Shown here: positions 8,219 through 16,513 of the stretch, one piece after another
Layout of the letters: each line of letters opens with the position of its first letter
Position numbering within the stretch: the stretch's first letter is position 1
Assembly: GCF_013177695.1 (NCBI RefSeq)
Contig: NZ_WOEY01000103.1
Coordinates: forward strand, 1-40,777
Origin: Paraburkholderia solitsugae
GTDB lineage: Bacteria > Pseudomonadota > Gammaproteobacteria > Burkholderiales > Burkholderiaceae
Direction of reading: 5' to 3'
Length of the DNA stretch: 40,777 nucleotides
The notes under the pieces: generated by a model
What the model was told of the DNA's origin: nothing
Database searches by the model: none
What the model saw: only the letters and a program-made list of their open reading frames with translations
Made by a program: the position numbers and the translations under genes

Positions 8219-9175
8219 ATGACCGCTGTTTCCGATGTTTCGCTCGACCCGATCGTTTATCTGAACGGCGAGCTGGTGCCCTTGTCCGAAGCGCGCGTGC
8301 CGGTCCTCGATCGCGGCTTTATTTTCGGCGACGGCATTTACGAAGTCGCGCCGTTGTACCCCCGCGCGGGCGGCCGTACGGCGTTTCGCTTCAGGCATCA
8401 TCTGGCGCGCCTTGCGCGTTCGCTGGACAAGATCGGCATCGTCAATCCATTCGACGACACCGGCTGGCGCGAGCTGATCGACCGTGTGGTCGCGGCCAAT
8501 GAAGCGGACGCAAGCCTGCGCGCCGATCAGGACGCGATTGCCTACGTTCAGATCACGCGGGGCGTCGCGAAACGCGGTCACGCGTTCCCGGCCGGCATCC
8601 AGCCGACCGTGTTCGTGATGGTCACGCCGCTGAACTTGCCGGACGCGGCACACCGCGCGCGCGGCGTGCGCTGCGTCACCGCTGAAGACCGTCGCTGGCT
8701 GAATTGCGACATCAAATCGGTGTCGCTGCTCGGCAATGTTCTGATGGCCCAGTACGCGGCCGAAAACGATGCGTTCGAGACGATCCAGTTTCGCGACGGC
8801 ATGCTGACCGAAGGTTCGTCTTCGAATGTCTGGATGGTGAAGGACGGCGTGTTGTACGCGCCGCCGCGCAGCCACAAGATTCTCGAAGGGATTCGCTACG
8901 GTTTGATCGAGGCGCTGACGGGCGAATGCGGCATCCGCTTCGAAGCGCGCGAGATCGCCGAGGCCGAGTTGCGGGCTGCCGACGAGATTATTGTCAGCTC
9001 CGCCACCAAGGAAGTGCTGCCGGTCACGCAACTCGACGGTCAGCCGGTTGGCGACGGCAAGCCGGGCGCGGTGTTTGCGGCGTTGTACGCGGCTTATCAG
9101 CGTGCCAAGGCCAAGGAAGCGCGCGAAGCGCAGCAAGGAGTAGAAAGTGAATCCCGCGAAAGAATCATTGCTTGA
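8219..9175 (+). CDS. dat: D-amino acid aminotransferase (class IV PLP-dependent)
   Basis: A fold-type IV PLP aminotransferase of 318 residues. Recognisable parts are the N-terminal DRGFIFGDGIYEV, the PLP lysine Lys166 in DIKSVSLLGNVL, and the cofactor phosphate region TEGSSSNVW. The family includes D-Ala aminotransferases, branched-chain aminotransferases and 4-amino-4-deoxychorismate lyases; the RGFxFGDGIYE signature and position directly after a D,D-carboxypeptidase gene favour use of D-alanine (inference). Together the two genes could recycle D-Ala released from the wall to pyruvate and D-Glu. The gene overlaps the next one by 29 nt. Confidence 0.88.
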   Translation: MTAVSDVSLDPIVYLNGELVPLSEARVPVLDRGFIFGDGIYEVAPLYPRAGGRTAFRFRHHLARLARSLDKIGIVNPFDDTGWRELIDRVVAANEADASLRADQDAIAYVQITRGVAKRGHAFPAGIQPTVFVMVTPLNLPDAAHRARGVRCVTAEDRRWLNCDIKSVSLLGNVLMAQYAAENDAFETIQFRDGMLTEGSSSNVWMVKDGVLYAPPRSHKILEGIRYGLIEALTGECGIRFEAREIAEAELRAADEIIVSSATKEVLPVTQLDGQPVGDGKPGAVFAALYAAYQRAKAKEAREAQQGVESESRERIIA

Positions 9176-9416
9176 GTTTCCGTGCGACTTTCCCATCAAG
9201 ATCATGGGCAAGTCGCACCCCGAGTTCGCCGAGACGATCGTCTCGGTGGTTCGGCAGTTCGATAATGAAGTCGACCCCGAGCGCATCGAAACGCGGCCGT
9301 CCAGCGGCGGCAATTACACCGGTTTGACGGTGACGGTGCGCGCCACGAGCCAGGCGCAGCTCGACGACATCTACCGCGCGCTCACCGGCCATCCGATGGT
9401 GAAAGTGGTGCTTTAA
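9147..9416 (+). CDS. ybeD: YbeD/DUF493 family protein
   Basis: An 89-residue ACT-like small protein of the YbeD family, whose role is not firmly established. The matching features are LLEFPCDFPIKIMG near the N-terminus, the central SSGGNYTGLTVTV and the terminal LTGHPMVKVVL. The start is GTG at 9147, preceded by AAGGAG at 9135-9140 with a 6-nt spacer; this lies inside the end of dat, giving a 29-nt overlap in a different frame. In E. coli ybeD lies between dacA and lipB, so the neighbourhood is conserved here. Confidence 0.93.
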   Translation: MNPAKESLLEFPCDFPIKIMGKSHPEFAETIVSVVRQFDNEVDPERIETRPSSGGNYTGLTVTVRATSQAQLDDIYRALTGHPMVKVVL

Positions 9417-9450
9417 AGCCGGGTTTGGTGTTTCTCTTTGTATCGCTGGT

Positions 9451-10419
9451 TTACGGTGTGGCGCGCAATGCGTCCGCCGTCAGATCGGCGCTTGCTGTCG
9501 GTCCCATCTCGCAAGCCCGCTCGAAAAGCTGCTTGAACCGCCCCACTTCTTCGAATACCCAATCGCGGAACGCCCTGACTCGCGCGGTTTCGAGCATCTG
9601 CGGCGGGCAGATGAAGTAGTACTGCCACGGGCTCGGTCCATCCACATCGAATAGCCGCACAAGGCGGCCTGCCGCGATCTCGTGCATGGCGAGCGAACGG
9701 CGCGTGAGCGCGATCCCCTGGCCGTCGATGGCCGCCTGCAGCAGATTCGACGAATCCTGATACAACACGCCGCGCTTCGGTTCCGGCCAGTCGGCAAGCC
9801 CGGCGGCGTCGAACCACGGGCGCCAGAGTTCGTCGTCCGAGCGCAGCAGCGGGGCTTTGGCCAGATCGGCCGGCGTTTGCGGCAGCTTGCCACCGTTGAA
9901 ATTCGGTGCGCAGGCCGGAAAGAAGATCTCCTCCAGCAGCAACTCCGCGTGCAGCCCCGAATATTTGCCGTAGCCGAAGCGGATCGCCACGTCGACGTCG
10001 TCGCGCGCGAAGTCCGTTAGCGCGTTAGTGGACAGCAGTTCGAGGTCCCACTGAGGATGCGCCTCGATAAAGCTGCCGATGCGCGGCGTCACCCAGCGCG
10101 CCGCAAACGACGACAGCATGGAAACGACAAGGCGCCGCTCGCGGTCGCCGGCGCGGATTTCACGGGTGGCGTCGGCAAGCGCCATCAGCGCGGTGCTCAC
10201 GCGCGTGGCGTAGCGGCGGCCCGTGTCCGTGAGCCGTACGCGTTTGCCGTCGCGGGCGAACAGCGTGATACCCAACTCCGCCTCCAGCGCGCGAATCTGG
10301 TGACTGACGGCTCCGTGTGTGACGAACAGTTCGTCGGCGGCGCGCGAGAAGCTCTCGTGGCGGGCGGCGGCTTCGAACGCCTTGATGGCGTTCAGCGGGG
10401 GGAGTTGCCGGAGGTCCAT
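9451..10419 (-). CDS. LysR-family transcriptional regulator, GcvA-like
   Basis: A 322-residue LysR-type regulator. The N-terminal winged helix (about residues 5-65) reads LPPLNAIKAFEAAARHESF, AADELFVTHGAVSHQIRALE and FARDGKRVRLT, which is the GcvA/AmpR-type subgroup. The remainder is a periplasmic-binding-protein-like effector domain. ATG 10419 is chosen; a GTG at 10434 would add five residues. It is transcribed divergently from the DUF2917 gene with a ~100-bp gap and convergent with ybeD. LysR regulators commonly control the divergent neighbour, so the DUF2917 gene is the first candidate target (inference). The gene interrupts the dac-ybeD-lipB order as a LysR gene also does, at a different place, in E. 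coli. Confidence 0.9.
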   Translation of the reverse strand: MDLRQLPPLNAIKAFEAAARHESFSRAADELFVTHGAVSHQIRALEAELGITLFARDGKRVRLTDTGRRYATRVSTALMALADATREIRAGDRERRLVVSMLSSFAARWVTPRIGSFIEAHPQWDLELLSTNALTDFARDDVDVAIRFGYGKYSGLHAELLLEEIFFPACAPNFNGGKLPQTPADLAKAPLLRSDDELWRPWFDAAGLADWPEPKRGVLYQDSSNLLQAAIDGQGIALTRRSLAMHEIAAGRLVRLFDVDGPSPWQYYFICPPQMLETARVRAFRDWVFEEVGRFKQLFERACEMGPTASADLTADALRATP

Positions 10420-10517
10420 CGCAATATTTCTCACATAGAGGTGAAAATAGATCGTTTTGCGTAAACCCTTGCTACGCCTACGATTGTAGTCATGAAACGA
10501 ACTTTGGCGAGGGCATC

Positions 10518-10844
10518 ATGCGAGAAATTTCCTCAAGTATCGGTTTTGAAATCCGCAACGGCGAAACCATTCCTATGAAGGTAGCACGCAGCACCAAGCT
10601 GGTCGTGCACGGCGGCGCGGTGTGGGTCACGCGCAGCGACGACACGGAAGACTACTGGCTGGCACCAGGCCACACGCTGCGGCTGCGGCGCGGCGAACGG
10701 TTGTGGTTGAGCGCTGAGGGCCGCACGCATGCGAAGGTCGCGTTTTCGGTGCCGACGCGCTGCGATGAACGTGCGCTGAACTGGCTCGCGCGGGTCGGCG
10801 AACGGCTGGCGGCCCGCATGCGCGGGGGCTGGCGCACGGTGTGA
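10518..10844 (+). CDS. DUF2917 family protein
   Basis: A 108-residue cytoplasmic protein with the DUF2917 pattern: the beta-rich MKVARSTKLVVHGGAVWVTR, then DDTEDYWLAPGHTLRLRRGERLWLSAEG, which looks like a small cupin-like barrel. No function is established. GAGGG before the ATG at 10518 gives a 5-nt-spaced ribosome binding site. Divergent from the LysR gene; the intervening DNA contains CTACGCCTACGATTGTAG, a candidate regulator or promoter site. Such LysR/DUF2917 pairs are, to my knowledge, common in Burkholderiaceae. Confidence 0.8.
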   Translation: MREISSSIGFEIRNGETIPMKVARSTKLVVHGGAVWVTRSDDTEDYWLAPGHTLRLRRGERLWLSAEGRTHAKVAFSVPTRCDERALNWLARVGERLAARMRGGWRTV

Positions 10845-10980
10845 GCGCAGGGGGCGCTGCGACGTGATGGCGGGCGGGTGCTGCGGTTGAACGGCGTTCC
10901 GTCGCGAAACGAAGCGCCGCCGCTCCCCGAAACAGGGGCGTCCGGCGGGGATGCCCAGATTTCGGTAAACTGTCGGGACT

Positions 10981-11706
10981 ATGTGCGCCACCCCGGTTTC
11001 CCCGTCTCCCTTGCCCGCCCCGGCGCCGCTTACGCTGCGCTGGCTTGGCAGCGAACCTTACGAAGCCAGTTTCGAAGCGATGCGCGCGTTCACCGACGCG
11101 CGCTCCGGCGATACACCCGACGAAATCTGGCTGGTCGAACACCCCCCCGTCTTTACGCTCGGCCAGGCCGGTGACCCGGCGCATCTATTGGCCGCCGATA
11201 GCGGCATTCCGCTTGTCAAGGTCGACCGGGGCGGGCAGATCACGTATCACGGGCCCGGACAGGTGGTGGCCTACCTGCTGCTGGACCTGCGCCGACGCAA
11301 GCTGATGGTGCGCGAGATGGTCACGCGGATCGAGCAGGCCGTGATCGACACCCTAGCGGCGTATAATCTCGCCGGAGAACGCAAGGCGGGCGCCCCCGGT
11401 ATCTACGTGGCGCCCGGGCCGGACGCCGGGCTGCATGCCGGCGCCAAGATCGCCGCGCTGGGTCTGAAAATCCGCAACGGCTGCAGCTATCACGGCGTGA
11501 GCCTGAATGTGAACATGGACTTGCGGCCGTTTCTGGCCATCAACCCATGCGGCTACGCGGGGCTCGAAACAGTCGATATGGCAACGCTGGGCGTTACCGC
11601 CGGCTGGGACGACGTGGCCCGTACCTTTGCAGCACGCCTCACCGCAAACCTCGACGGCAGTCCCGCGGCCGTCGCCCAACCGCAGGCCGGTGCCCTCACC
11701 GCCTGA
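10981..11706 (+). CDS. lipB: Octanoyltransferase LipB
   Basis: Transfers octanoate from acyl-carrier protein to the lipoyl domains of 2-oxoacid dehydrogenases and the glycine cleavage H protein. The 241-residue protein shows the family motifs: VEHPPVFTLGQAG, the signature DRGGQITYHGPGQ, the catalytic Lys156 in GAKIAALG and the acyl-accepting Cys190 in NPCGYAGL. It has an N-terminal Pro-rich extension and a short Ala-rich C-terminal tail. lipA starts 13 nt after its stop, so octanoylation and sulfur insertion are encoded together. TAAACT just upstream of the ATG (10966-10971) may be a -10 box. Confidence 0.96.
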   Translation: MCATPVSPSPLPAPAPLTLRWLGSEPYEASFEAMRAFTDARSGDTPDEIWLVEHPPVFTLGQAGDPAHLLAADSGIPLVKVDRGGQITYHGPGQVVAYLLLDLRRRKLMVREMVTRIEQAVIDTLAAYNLAGERKAGAPGIYVAPGPDAGLHAGAKIAALGLKIRNGCSYHGVSLNVNMDLRPFLAINPCGYAGLETVDMATLGVTAGWDDVARTFAARLTANLDGSPAAVAQPQAGALTA

Positions 11707-11719
11707 CTGGACCGAACGA

Positions 11720-12727
11720 ATGACTGACGTTACCGCGAACCTCGCAGCTTCTCCCGCTCCTGATGCCGTGCCGGCTTCCGCCGCTGCCTACGACGCCACC
11801 GCGAAACAGAAAGCACAAGCCAAAACCGCCCGTATCCCGATCAAGATCGTCCCGATCGAAAAGCTGAAAAAGCCGGATTGGATCCGCGTCAAAGCGGCCA
11901 CCGGCAATTCGCGCTTCTACGAAATCAAGCAGATTCTGCGTGAGCACAACCTGCACACGGTGTGCGAAGAAGCGAGCTGCCCGAACATCGGCGAATGCTT
12001 CGGCAAGGGCACTGCGACGTTCATGATCATGGGCGACAAGTGCACGCGCCGCTGCCCGTTCTGCGACGTCGGCCACGGCCGCCCCGATCCGCTCGATGTG
12101 GATGAGCCGGGCAACCTGGCGCGCACCATTGCTGCGCTGAAGCTGAAGTACGTGGTGATCACGAGCGTCGACCGTGACGATTTGCGCGACGGCGGCGCTG
12201 CTCACTTCGTGGAATGCATCCGTCAGACGCGTGAACTGTCGCCGGAAACACGCATTGAAATTCTGACGCCGGATTTCCGCGGCCGTCTGGATCGCGCGCT
12301 CGGCATTCTGAACGCCGCACCGCCCGATGTGATGAACCACAACCTCGAAACGGTACCGCGTCTGTACAAGGAAGCGCGCCCCGGTTCGGACTACGCGCAT
12401 TCGCTGAAATTGCTGAAGGATTTCAAGGCGCTGCATCCGGACGTCGCGACCAAATCGGGTTTGATGGTCGGTCTCGGCGAAACCGAAGAAGAGATCCTGC
12501 AAGTGATGCGCGATCTGCGCGAGCACAACGTTGACATGCTGACGATCGGCCAGTATCTGCAACCGTCGGAACACCATCTGCCGGTGCGCTCGTATGTGCA
12601 TCCGGACACGTTCAAGATGTACGAAGAAGAAGCGTACAAGATGGGCTTCACGCACGCCGCGGTGGGCGCGATGGTTCGCTCGAGCTACCACGCCGATCTG
12701 CAGGCGCATGGAGCCGGGGTGGTTTGA
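11720..12727 (+). CDS. lipA: Lipoyl synthase LipA (radical SAM)
   Basis: Inserts two sulfur atoms into protein-bound octanoyl groups. The 335-residue protein carries both clusters: the auxiliary [4Fe-4S] ligands Cys82, Cys87 and Cys93 (CEEASCPNIGEC) and the radical-SAM ligands Cys108, Cys112 and Cys115 (CTRRCPFC). Other LipA stretches include ITSVDRDDLRDGGA and SGLMVGLGE, and the conserved C-terminal R-S-S-Y-H segment supplies the last auxiliary ligand as serine. The N-terminal ~35 residues are an Ala-rich extension relative to E. coli LipA. ATG 11720 is 13 nt downstream of lipB. A strong terminator follows. Confidence 0.97.
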   Translation: MTDVTANLAASPAPDAVPASAAAYDATAKQKAQAKTARIPIKIVPIEKLKKPDWIRVKAATGNSRFYEIKQILREHNLHTVCEEASCPNIGECFGKGTATFMIMGDKCTRRCPFCDVGHGRPDPLDVDEPGNLARTIAALKLKYVVITSVDRDDLRDGGAAHFVECIRQTRELSPETRIEILTPDFRGRLDRALGILNAAPPDVMNHNLETVPRLYKEARPGSDYAHSLKLLKDFKALHPDVATKSGLMVGLGETEEEILQVMRDLREHNVDMLTIGQYLQPSEHHLPVRSYVHPDTFKMYEEEAYKMGFTHAAVGAMVRSSYHADLQAHGAGVV

Positions 12728-12755
12728 ATGGTTTAGACAGAGTCGTTGTCTGAAA

Positions 12756-12792
12756 AACAAAGCCCGCACATGTTGCGGGCTTTGTTCTTTTT
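12756..12792 (+). terminator. Rho-independent terminator after lipA
   Basis: A perfect 13-bp stem (AACAAAGCCCGCA at 12756-12768, complement at 12774-12786) encloses a 5-nt loop and is followed by CTTTTT. It lies 29 bp beyond the lipA stop. The A-rich 5' flank means it may also work for transcription arriving from the right. Confidence 0.92.
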
Positions 12793-12845
12793 GGCACGCT
12801 GGTTTTTGCCGCCTGAGTCATGCATTGGCAGTCTACCCGCGCGAG

Positions 12846-12980
12846 CTACCGGTAATGCCGCGCGAGCAGCATGCAAATCGAGGCGAGCGTTCCACCGATA
12901 ATCGTGAAGGGGTACATGAAGAAGATAAAGCGTTCGCGAAACGCACGGTTCTCGATGACATAGTCGATCAGATTGGGCAT
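12846..12980 (-). CDS. Small membrane protein, 44 residues
   Basis: A short gene read on the minus strand from ATG 12980. It is preceded by GGGAG about 8 nt before the ATG, a good ribosome binding site. The product starts MPNLIDYVIENRAFRERF, then has one strongly hydrophobic segment (FIFFMYPFTIIGGTLASICM, about residues 19-38) and ends in basic residues, so it should be a single-pass inner-membrane protein with a cytoplasmic C-terminus. I do not recognise a named family. It faces the lipA terminator. Support comes from the ribosome binding site, the clean membrane-protein layout and third-position GC. Confidence 0.65.
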   Translation of the reverse strand: MPNLIDYVIENRAFRERFIFFMYPFTIIGGTLASICMLLARHYR

Positions 12981-13035
12981 GTGGGTTCTCCCTGTGAGGC
13001 ATGGTGAAAAGTATAGCTCAACGGTTGGAAATTAG

Positions 13036-13482
13036 TTAGGTTAGCGAATAATGAGATATGGAGAAAGAAGTCGAAACGATTGCTGTCATCAACAGTGAAA
13101 GCCATATCAATCCTCGGTCACGAGTTCTCTCGCTATCGTCATATACCGGCAGGGATGCCGCGTCGGCTGCGGCGAACGAAACGAGTATGGACGCCGCAAC
13201 GATAAACAGCACGTGCCAGAGCAGTCCCGCCAACATGAAAGCAAGCATGCTGTTTGTCGACGCTTCGCCCAACGCACAACCGATGTCATAGCAAGCGCTG
13301 GCGCACATCGAAATGACGACCCAGAGTAACTGTCCGTCCCGAATGGCTCTTGTTGCAATACCTTTCGACGCACGCCGATAGAAGCGCGAAAAGCTCAACA
13401 AGGGCAGCAGGGCGATCGGCGCGAACACCGGTACACCGACATTAAAAAACAACCAACTCAAGCGGCTAAGTAGAACGATCAT
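13036..13482 (-). CDS. Hypothetical polytopic membrane protein
   Basis: A 148-residue frame from ATG 13482 with four hydrophobic segments, roughly residues 8-30, 52-72, 78-104 and 125-143, which is a typical small integral membrane protein. I recognise no motif or family. Codon use is less GC-biased than in the neighbours, and no good ribosome binding site is visible upstream, so recent acquisition or decay is possible. The hydrophobic pattern would not be expected of a random antisense frame and there is no competing gene on the plus strand. Confidence 0.55.
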   Translation of the reverse strand: MIVLLSRLSWLFFNVGVPVFAPIALLPLLSFSRFYRRASKGIATRAIRDGQLLWVVISMCASACYDIGCALGEASTNSMLAFMLAGLLWHVLFIVAASILVSFAAADAASLPVYDDSERTRDRGLIWLSLLMTAIVSTSFSISHYSLT

Positions 13483-13712
13483 AGGAATACTGAAGTGTGG
13501 GCAATGCAGAGATCATCCCGCTGCGCTCAATGCGCGGTCAATCCGCCGAACGGCTAGCTTGCGCAAGGGCAACCCGACCCGCCATCATTCGCTCGAGCCG
13601 ACCTACTGCCCATCGCAACAGTCGCGCCGATCCAACTCAGCGTGAAAAGCAATGCTCAAACAGCGTCATTAGCAATCGCGGATTAATTAGAACCGCCCGC
13701 GGACAAACTCCC

Positions 13713-13718
13713 TATAGT
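13713..13718 (+). promoter_or_regulatory. Possible -10 box of the sulfonate transporter operon
   Basis: TATAGT occurs 41 bp before the ATG of the binding-protein gene, within the 276-bp gap 13483-13758. No clear -35 element accompanies it. The rest of the gap has no recognisable feature. Confidence 0.3.
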
Positions 13719-13758
13719 CGAAAGCCTCCCAGACAACACCCACTAAAGGGGCTTCTCG

Positions 13759-14781
13759 ATGAACCGCTTCCTTCGTCCGCTCGCCGCGTTCGCTACGCTG
13801 CTCGCGTTGTCCGCGCCGTTTTCTTCCGTTGCACACGCCGACACCAAAGAAGTCGTGATCGCATATCAGGACATGGTCGTGCCGTGGCGCTATGCACAGG
13901 CGACTGGTCAAGTCGAAAAAGCCACCGGCTACAAGGTCACGTATCGCAAGCTCGGCAGCGGTGCCGACGTGATTCGCGCGCTGGCTTCCGGATCGGTTCA
14001 ACTCGGCGAAGCGGGGTCGAGCCCGATTGCAGCCGGGCTGTCGCAAGGCGTCGATATTTCGCTGTTCTGGATTCTCGACAACATCAACGATGCTGAAGCA
14101 TTGGTCGCTCGCGACGGTTCCAACGTCACCAGTGTCGCCGGTCTGAAGGGCAAGAAGATCGGTGTGCCGTTCGTATCGACCTCGCACTTTCACACACTGG
14201 TCGCGTTGCAGAACGCCGGCGTGAATCCGTCCGATGTGACGATCGTCAATCTGCGCCCGCCTGAAATCGCGGCGGCGTGGGAGCGCGGCGACATCGACGC
14301 GACTTACATCTGGGACCCGGTGCTGGCGAAGGTGAAGAAGAACGGCAAGGTGCTGATCACATCGGGTCAGGTTGCGCAGCAAACCGGCAAGGCGACGTTC
14401 GACGGCTTCGTTGTCGACCGCAAGTTCGCTAGCCAGAACGCCGAGTTCGTCGCGCGCTTCGTGAAGGTGCTCGCCGCAACCGATGCGAGCTACCGCGATC
14501 ACACGTCGGTATGGACGGCGACGTCGCCGCAGGTCGAGGCGGTTGCAAAGGAGTCTGGCGCCACCGCACAGGAAGTGCCGGCGAGCCTCGCGCTGTATGC
14601 GTTCCCGACGCCGGCCCAGCAGGCGTCGAATGCGTGGCTTGGCGGCGGTGCGCAATCAGGCGCGGCTAAATCGCTGGCCGCGACCGCTGCGTTCCTGAAG
14701 ACGCAAGGCACGATTCAGAATGTGCTCGCCGATTACTCGACGGGCGTCGATCCTCAGTTCGTGCAGCGCGCGGCGCATTAA
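13759..14781 (+). CDS. tauA: Taurine/sulfonate ABC transporter substrate-binding protein
   Basis: Periplasmic binding protein of a TauABC/SsuABC-type importer, 340 residues. A signal peptide (MNRFLRPLAAFATLL to SVAHA) is followed by the mature start DTKEVVIAYQ. The NMT1/SsuA-like fold is shown by GSGADVIRALASGSVQLGEA and GLKGKKIGVPFVSTSHFH, and NLRPPEIAAAWERGDIDATY is characteristic of taurine-binding members. AAAGGGG lies in front of the ATG. It heads a three-gene operon with an ATPase and a permease. Whether taurine, another sulfonate or a related small compound is carried cannot be decided from sequence: no dioxygenase or other desulfonation gene is in the window. Confidence 0.9.
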   Translation: MNRFLRPLAAFATLLALSAPFSSVAHADTKEVVIAYQDMVVPWRYAQATGQVEKATGYKVTYRKLGSGADVIRALASGSVQLGEAGSSPIAAGLSQGVDISLFWILDNINDAEALVARDGSNVTSVAGLKGKKIGVPFVSTSHFHTLVALQNAGVNPSDVTIVNLRPPEIAAAWERGDIDATYIWDPVLAKVKKNGKVLITSGQVAQQTGKATFDGFVVDRKFASQNAEFVARFVKVLAATDASYRDHTSVWTATSPQVEAVAKESGATAQEVPASLALYAFPTPAQQASNAWLGGGAQSGAAKSLAATAAFLKTQGTIQNVLADYSTGVDPQFVQRAAH

Positions 14782-14822
14782 CTTTTGAGCGTGGTTATCC
14801 ATCAGCATCATAAGGCACGGCG

Positions 14823-15629
14823 ATGAGCGGTCTTGAGATCTGGCGGCTGCACGTCGCCTACGAAGGCGCACGCGGCGCGGCGCAGCACATTGCGCTCGCT
14901 GACGTCGATCTTCGTATTGAACCGGGTGAATTCGTCGTCGCGCTGGGTGCGTCCGGTTGTGGCAAGACGACCTTGCTGAACTGCATCGCCGGTTTCATTC
15001 AGCCGACTGAAGGCGAGGTGCGTTTGAACGGCGAGCCCGTGCTTGGGCCGGGCGCGGACCGCGGTGTCGTGTTCCAGAAGTACGCGCTGATGCCCTGGCT
15101 CGACGTGCTCGGCAACGTTGCGCTCGGTTTGCGGTTTCAGCGTGTGCCGAAGGCGCAGCGCGAGCGCATCGCGCTGGAGATGCTGGCGTTGGTCGGGCTC
15201 GAAAGGCATGCGCGCTCACGGGTCTACGCGCTGTCGGGCGGCATGCAGCAGCGCGTGGGCATTGCACGCGCGCTGGCAAGCGATCCGCAAGTGCTGCTGA
15301 TGGACGAGCCGATGGGCGCGCTAGACGCGATGACGCGCGAGTCGATGCAGGAGCTCGTGCTAGACGTTTGGGGCCGCACACGCAAGACGGTGTTCTTCAT
15401 TACGCATAGCGTGGAGGAGGCGTTGTTTCTGGCGACGCGCCTCGTCGTAATGACACCGGGGCCGGGCCGTATCGCCGAGAGCTACGACCTGCCATTCGCG
15501 CGGCGCTTTCTCGAGACACGCGACGCACGCGCGGTCAAGTCGTCGCCGGCGTTCATCGAATGGCGTGAACGGCTGGTGCGCCGTCTGCACGAGCGGAATG
15601 AAAGGAATCAGGAAGAGGTGCTGTCGTGA
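14823..15629 (+). CDS. tauB: Taurine/sulfonate ABC transporter ATP-binding protein
   Basis: Cytoplasmic ATPase of the importer, 268 residues. Visible motifs are Walker A GASGCGKTT, the Q-loop VFQKYALMPWLDVLGNVALG typical of the nitrate/sulfonate/taurine branch, the signature LSGGMQQRVGIARALA, Walker B LLMDEPMGALD and the H-loop FFITHSVEEALFLATR. The start has AAGG upstream, 41 nt after the tauA stop. Its stop overlaps the GTG start of the permease gene, implying coupled translation. Confidence 0.93.
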   Translation: MSGLEIWRLHVAYEGARGAAQHIALADVDLRIEPGEFVVALGASGCGKTTLLNCIAGFIQPTEGEVRLNGEPVLGPGADRGVVFQKYALMPWLDVLGNVALGLRFQRVPKAQRERIALEMLALVGLERHARSRVYALSGGMQQRVGIARALASDPQVLLMDEPMGALDAMTRESMQELVLDVWGRTRKTVFFITHSVEEALFLATRLVVMTPGPGRIAESYDLPFARRFLETRDARAVKSSPAFIEWRERLVRRLHERNERNQEEVLS

Positions 15630-16495
15630 CGGCTTCGCGTGAATCTTTGGGCAACGTGCCGCTGACCCAGGCAAGCGAGCTGTCGCGACGTCAAGCCCGG
15701 CCGGTACGCGGCTGGCGTTTGCCGGGCGAAGGCCCGACCGCAGCGCTGAGCGCGGTCTCGGTAACGACGCTCGCGGCGCTGTGGTGGTTCGCGACGCATC
15801 TGCACTGGCTGCCTCCGCTATTTCTGCCGACGCCCGAGGCGGTTTGGGCCGCGTTTCTGGACGCCTGGCACGGACGCATTCAAGGCGGTTTGCCGCTCTC
15901 CGAGCATCTCGCATGGAGTGCGCTGCGCGTGTTCGGCGCGTTTGCGCTGGCCGCGGTCACGGCGGTGCCGGTCGGGATCTTGATGGGCGTAAGCCGGGTT
16001 GCACGCGGCCTGCTCGATCCGCCGCTGGAGTTCTACCGGCCGTTGCCACCGCTTGCGTATCTGCCGCTGGTGGTGATCTGGTTCGGTATCGACGAAACGG
16101 CGAAGATCGTCGTGATCTATCTCGCCTGTTTCGCGCCGATAGCGATGGCGGCGCGTGCCGGTGTGCGCAGCGCGACCATTGAGCAGATTCATGCGGCGTA
16201 TTCGCTGGGTGGCCGCTTCGCGCAGGTTGTGCGCCATGTGGTTCTGCCGGCGGCGCTGCCTGAGATTCTGACCGGCTTGCGGATTGCAATCGGCTTCGGC
16301 TGGACCACCCTGGTCGCCGCCGAGATGGTCGCCGCCACCGCTGGCCTTGGTCAGATGGTGCTCAACGCGTCGAGCTTTCTGCGTACCGATGTGGTGGTGA
16401 TGGGCATCGTACTGATCGGACTGATCGCGTGGCTGTTCGATCTCGGCATGCGTGTGCTGGAACGGCGGCTGGTGCCGTGGAAGGGGCGTGTGTAG
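15626..16495 (+). CDS. tauC: Taurine/sulfonate ABC transporter permease
   Basis: Inner-membrane permease, 289 residues, with an N-terminal cytoplasmic segment and about six hydrophobic helices. The binding-protein-dependent transport motif (EAA loop) lies near QIHAAYSLGGRFAQVVRHVV followed by LPAALPEILTGLRIAIGFGW, as in TauC/SsuC. The start is GTG at 15626, overlapping the tauB stop by four bases (GTGA), with GAAGAGG upstream; no ATG is available near it. It ends the operon; the next gene is convergent. Confidence 0.92.
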   Translation: MTASRESLGNVPLTQASELSRRQARPVRGWRLPGEGPTAALSAVSVTTLAALWWFATHLHWLPPLFLPTPEAVWAAFLDAWHGRIQGGLPLSEHLAWSALRVFGAFALAAVTAVPVGILMGVSRVARGLLDPPLEFYRPLPPLAYLPLVVIWFGIDETAKIVVIYLACFAPIAMAARAGVRSATIEQIHAAYSLGGRFAQVVRHVVLPAALPEILTGLRIAIGFGWTTLVAAEMVAATAGLGQMVLNASSFLRTDVVVMGIVLIGLIAWLFDLGMRVLERRLVPWKGRV

Positions 16496-16513
16496 CCGCC
16501 GGCTCGCGCAATC

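Noticed and set aside
11696..12769. Minus-strand open frame of 357 codons over lipA
   Set aside because: Antisense of lipA, with the biased composition of a shadow frame, and it runs into the lipA terminator.
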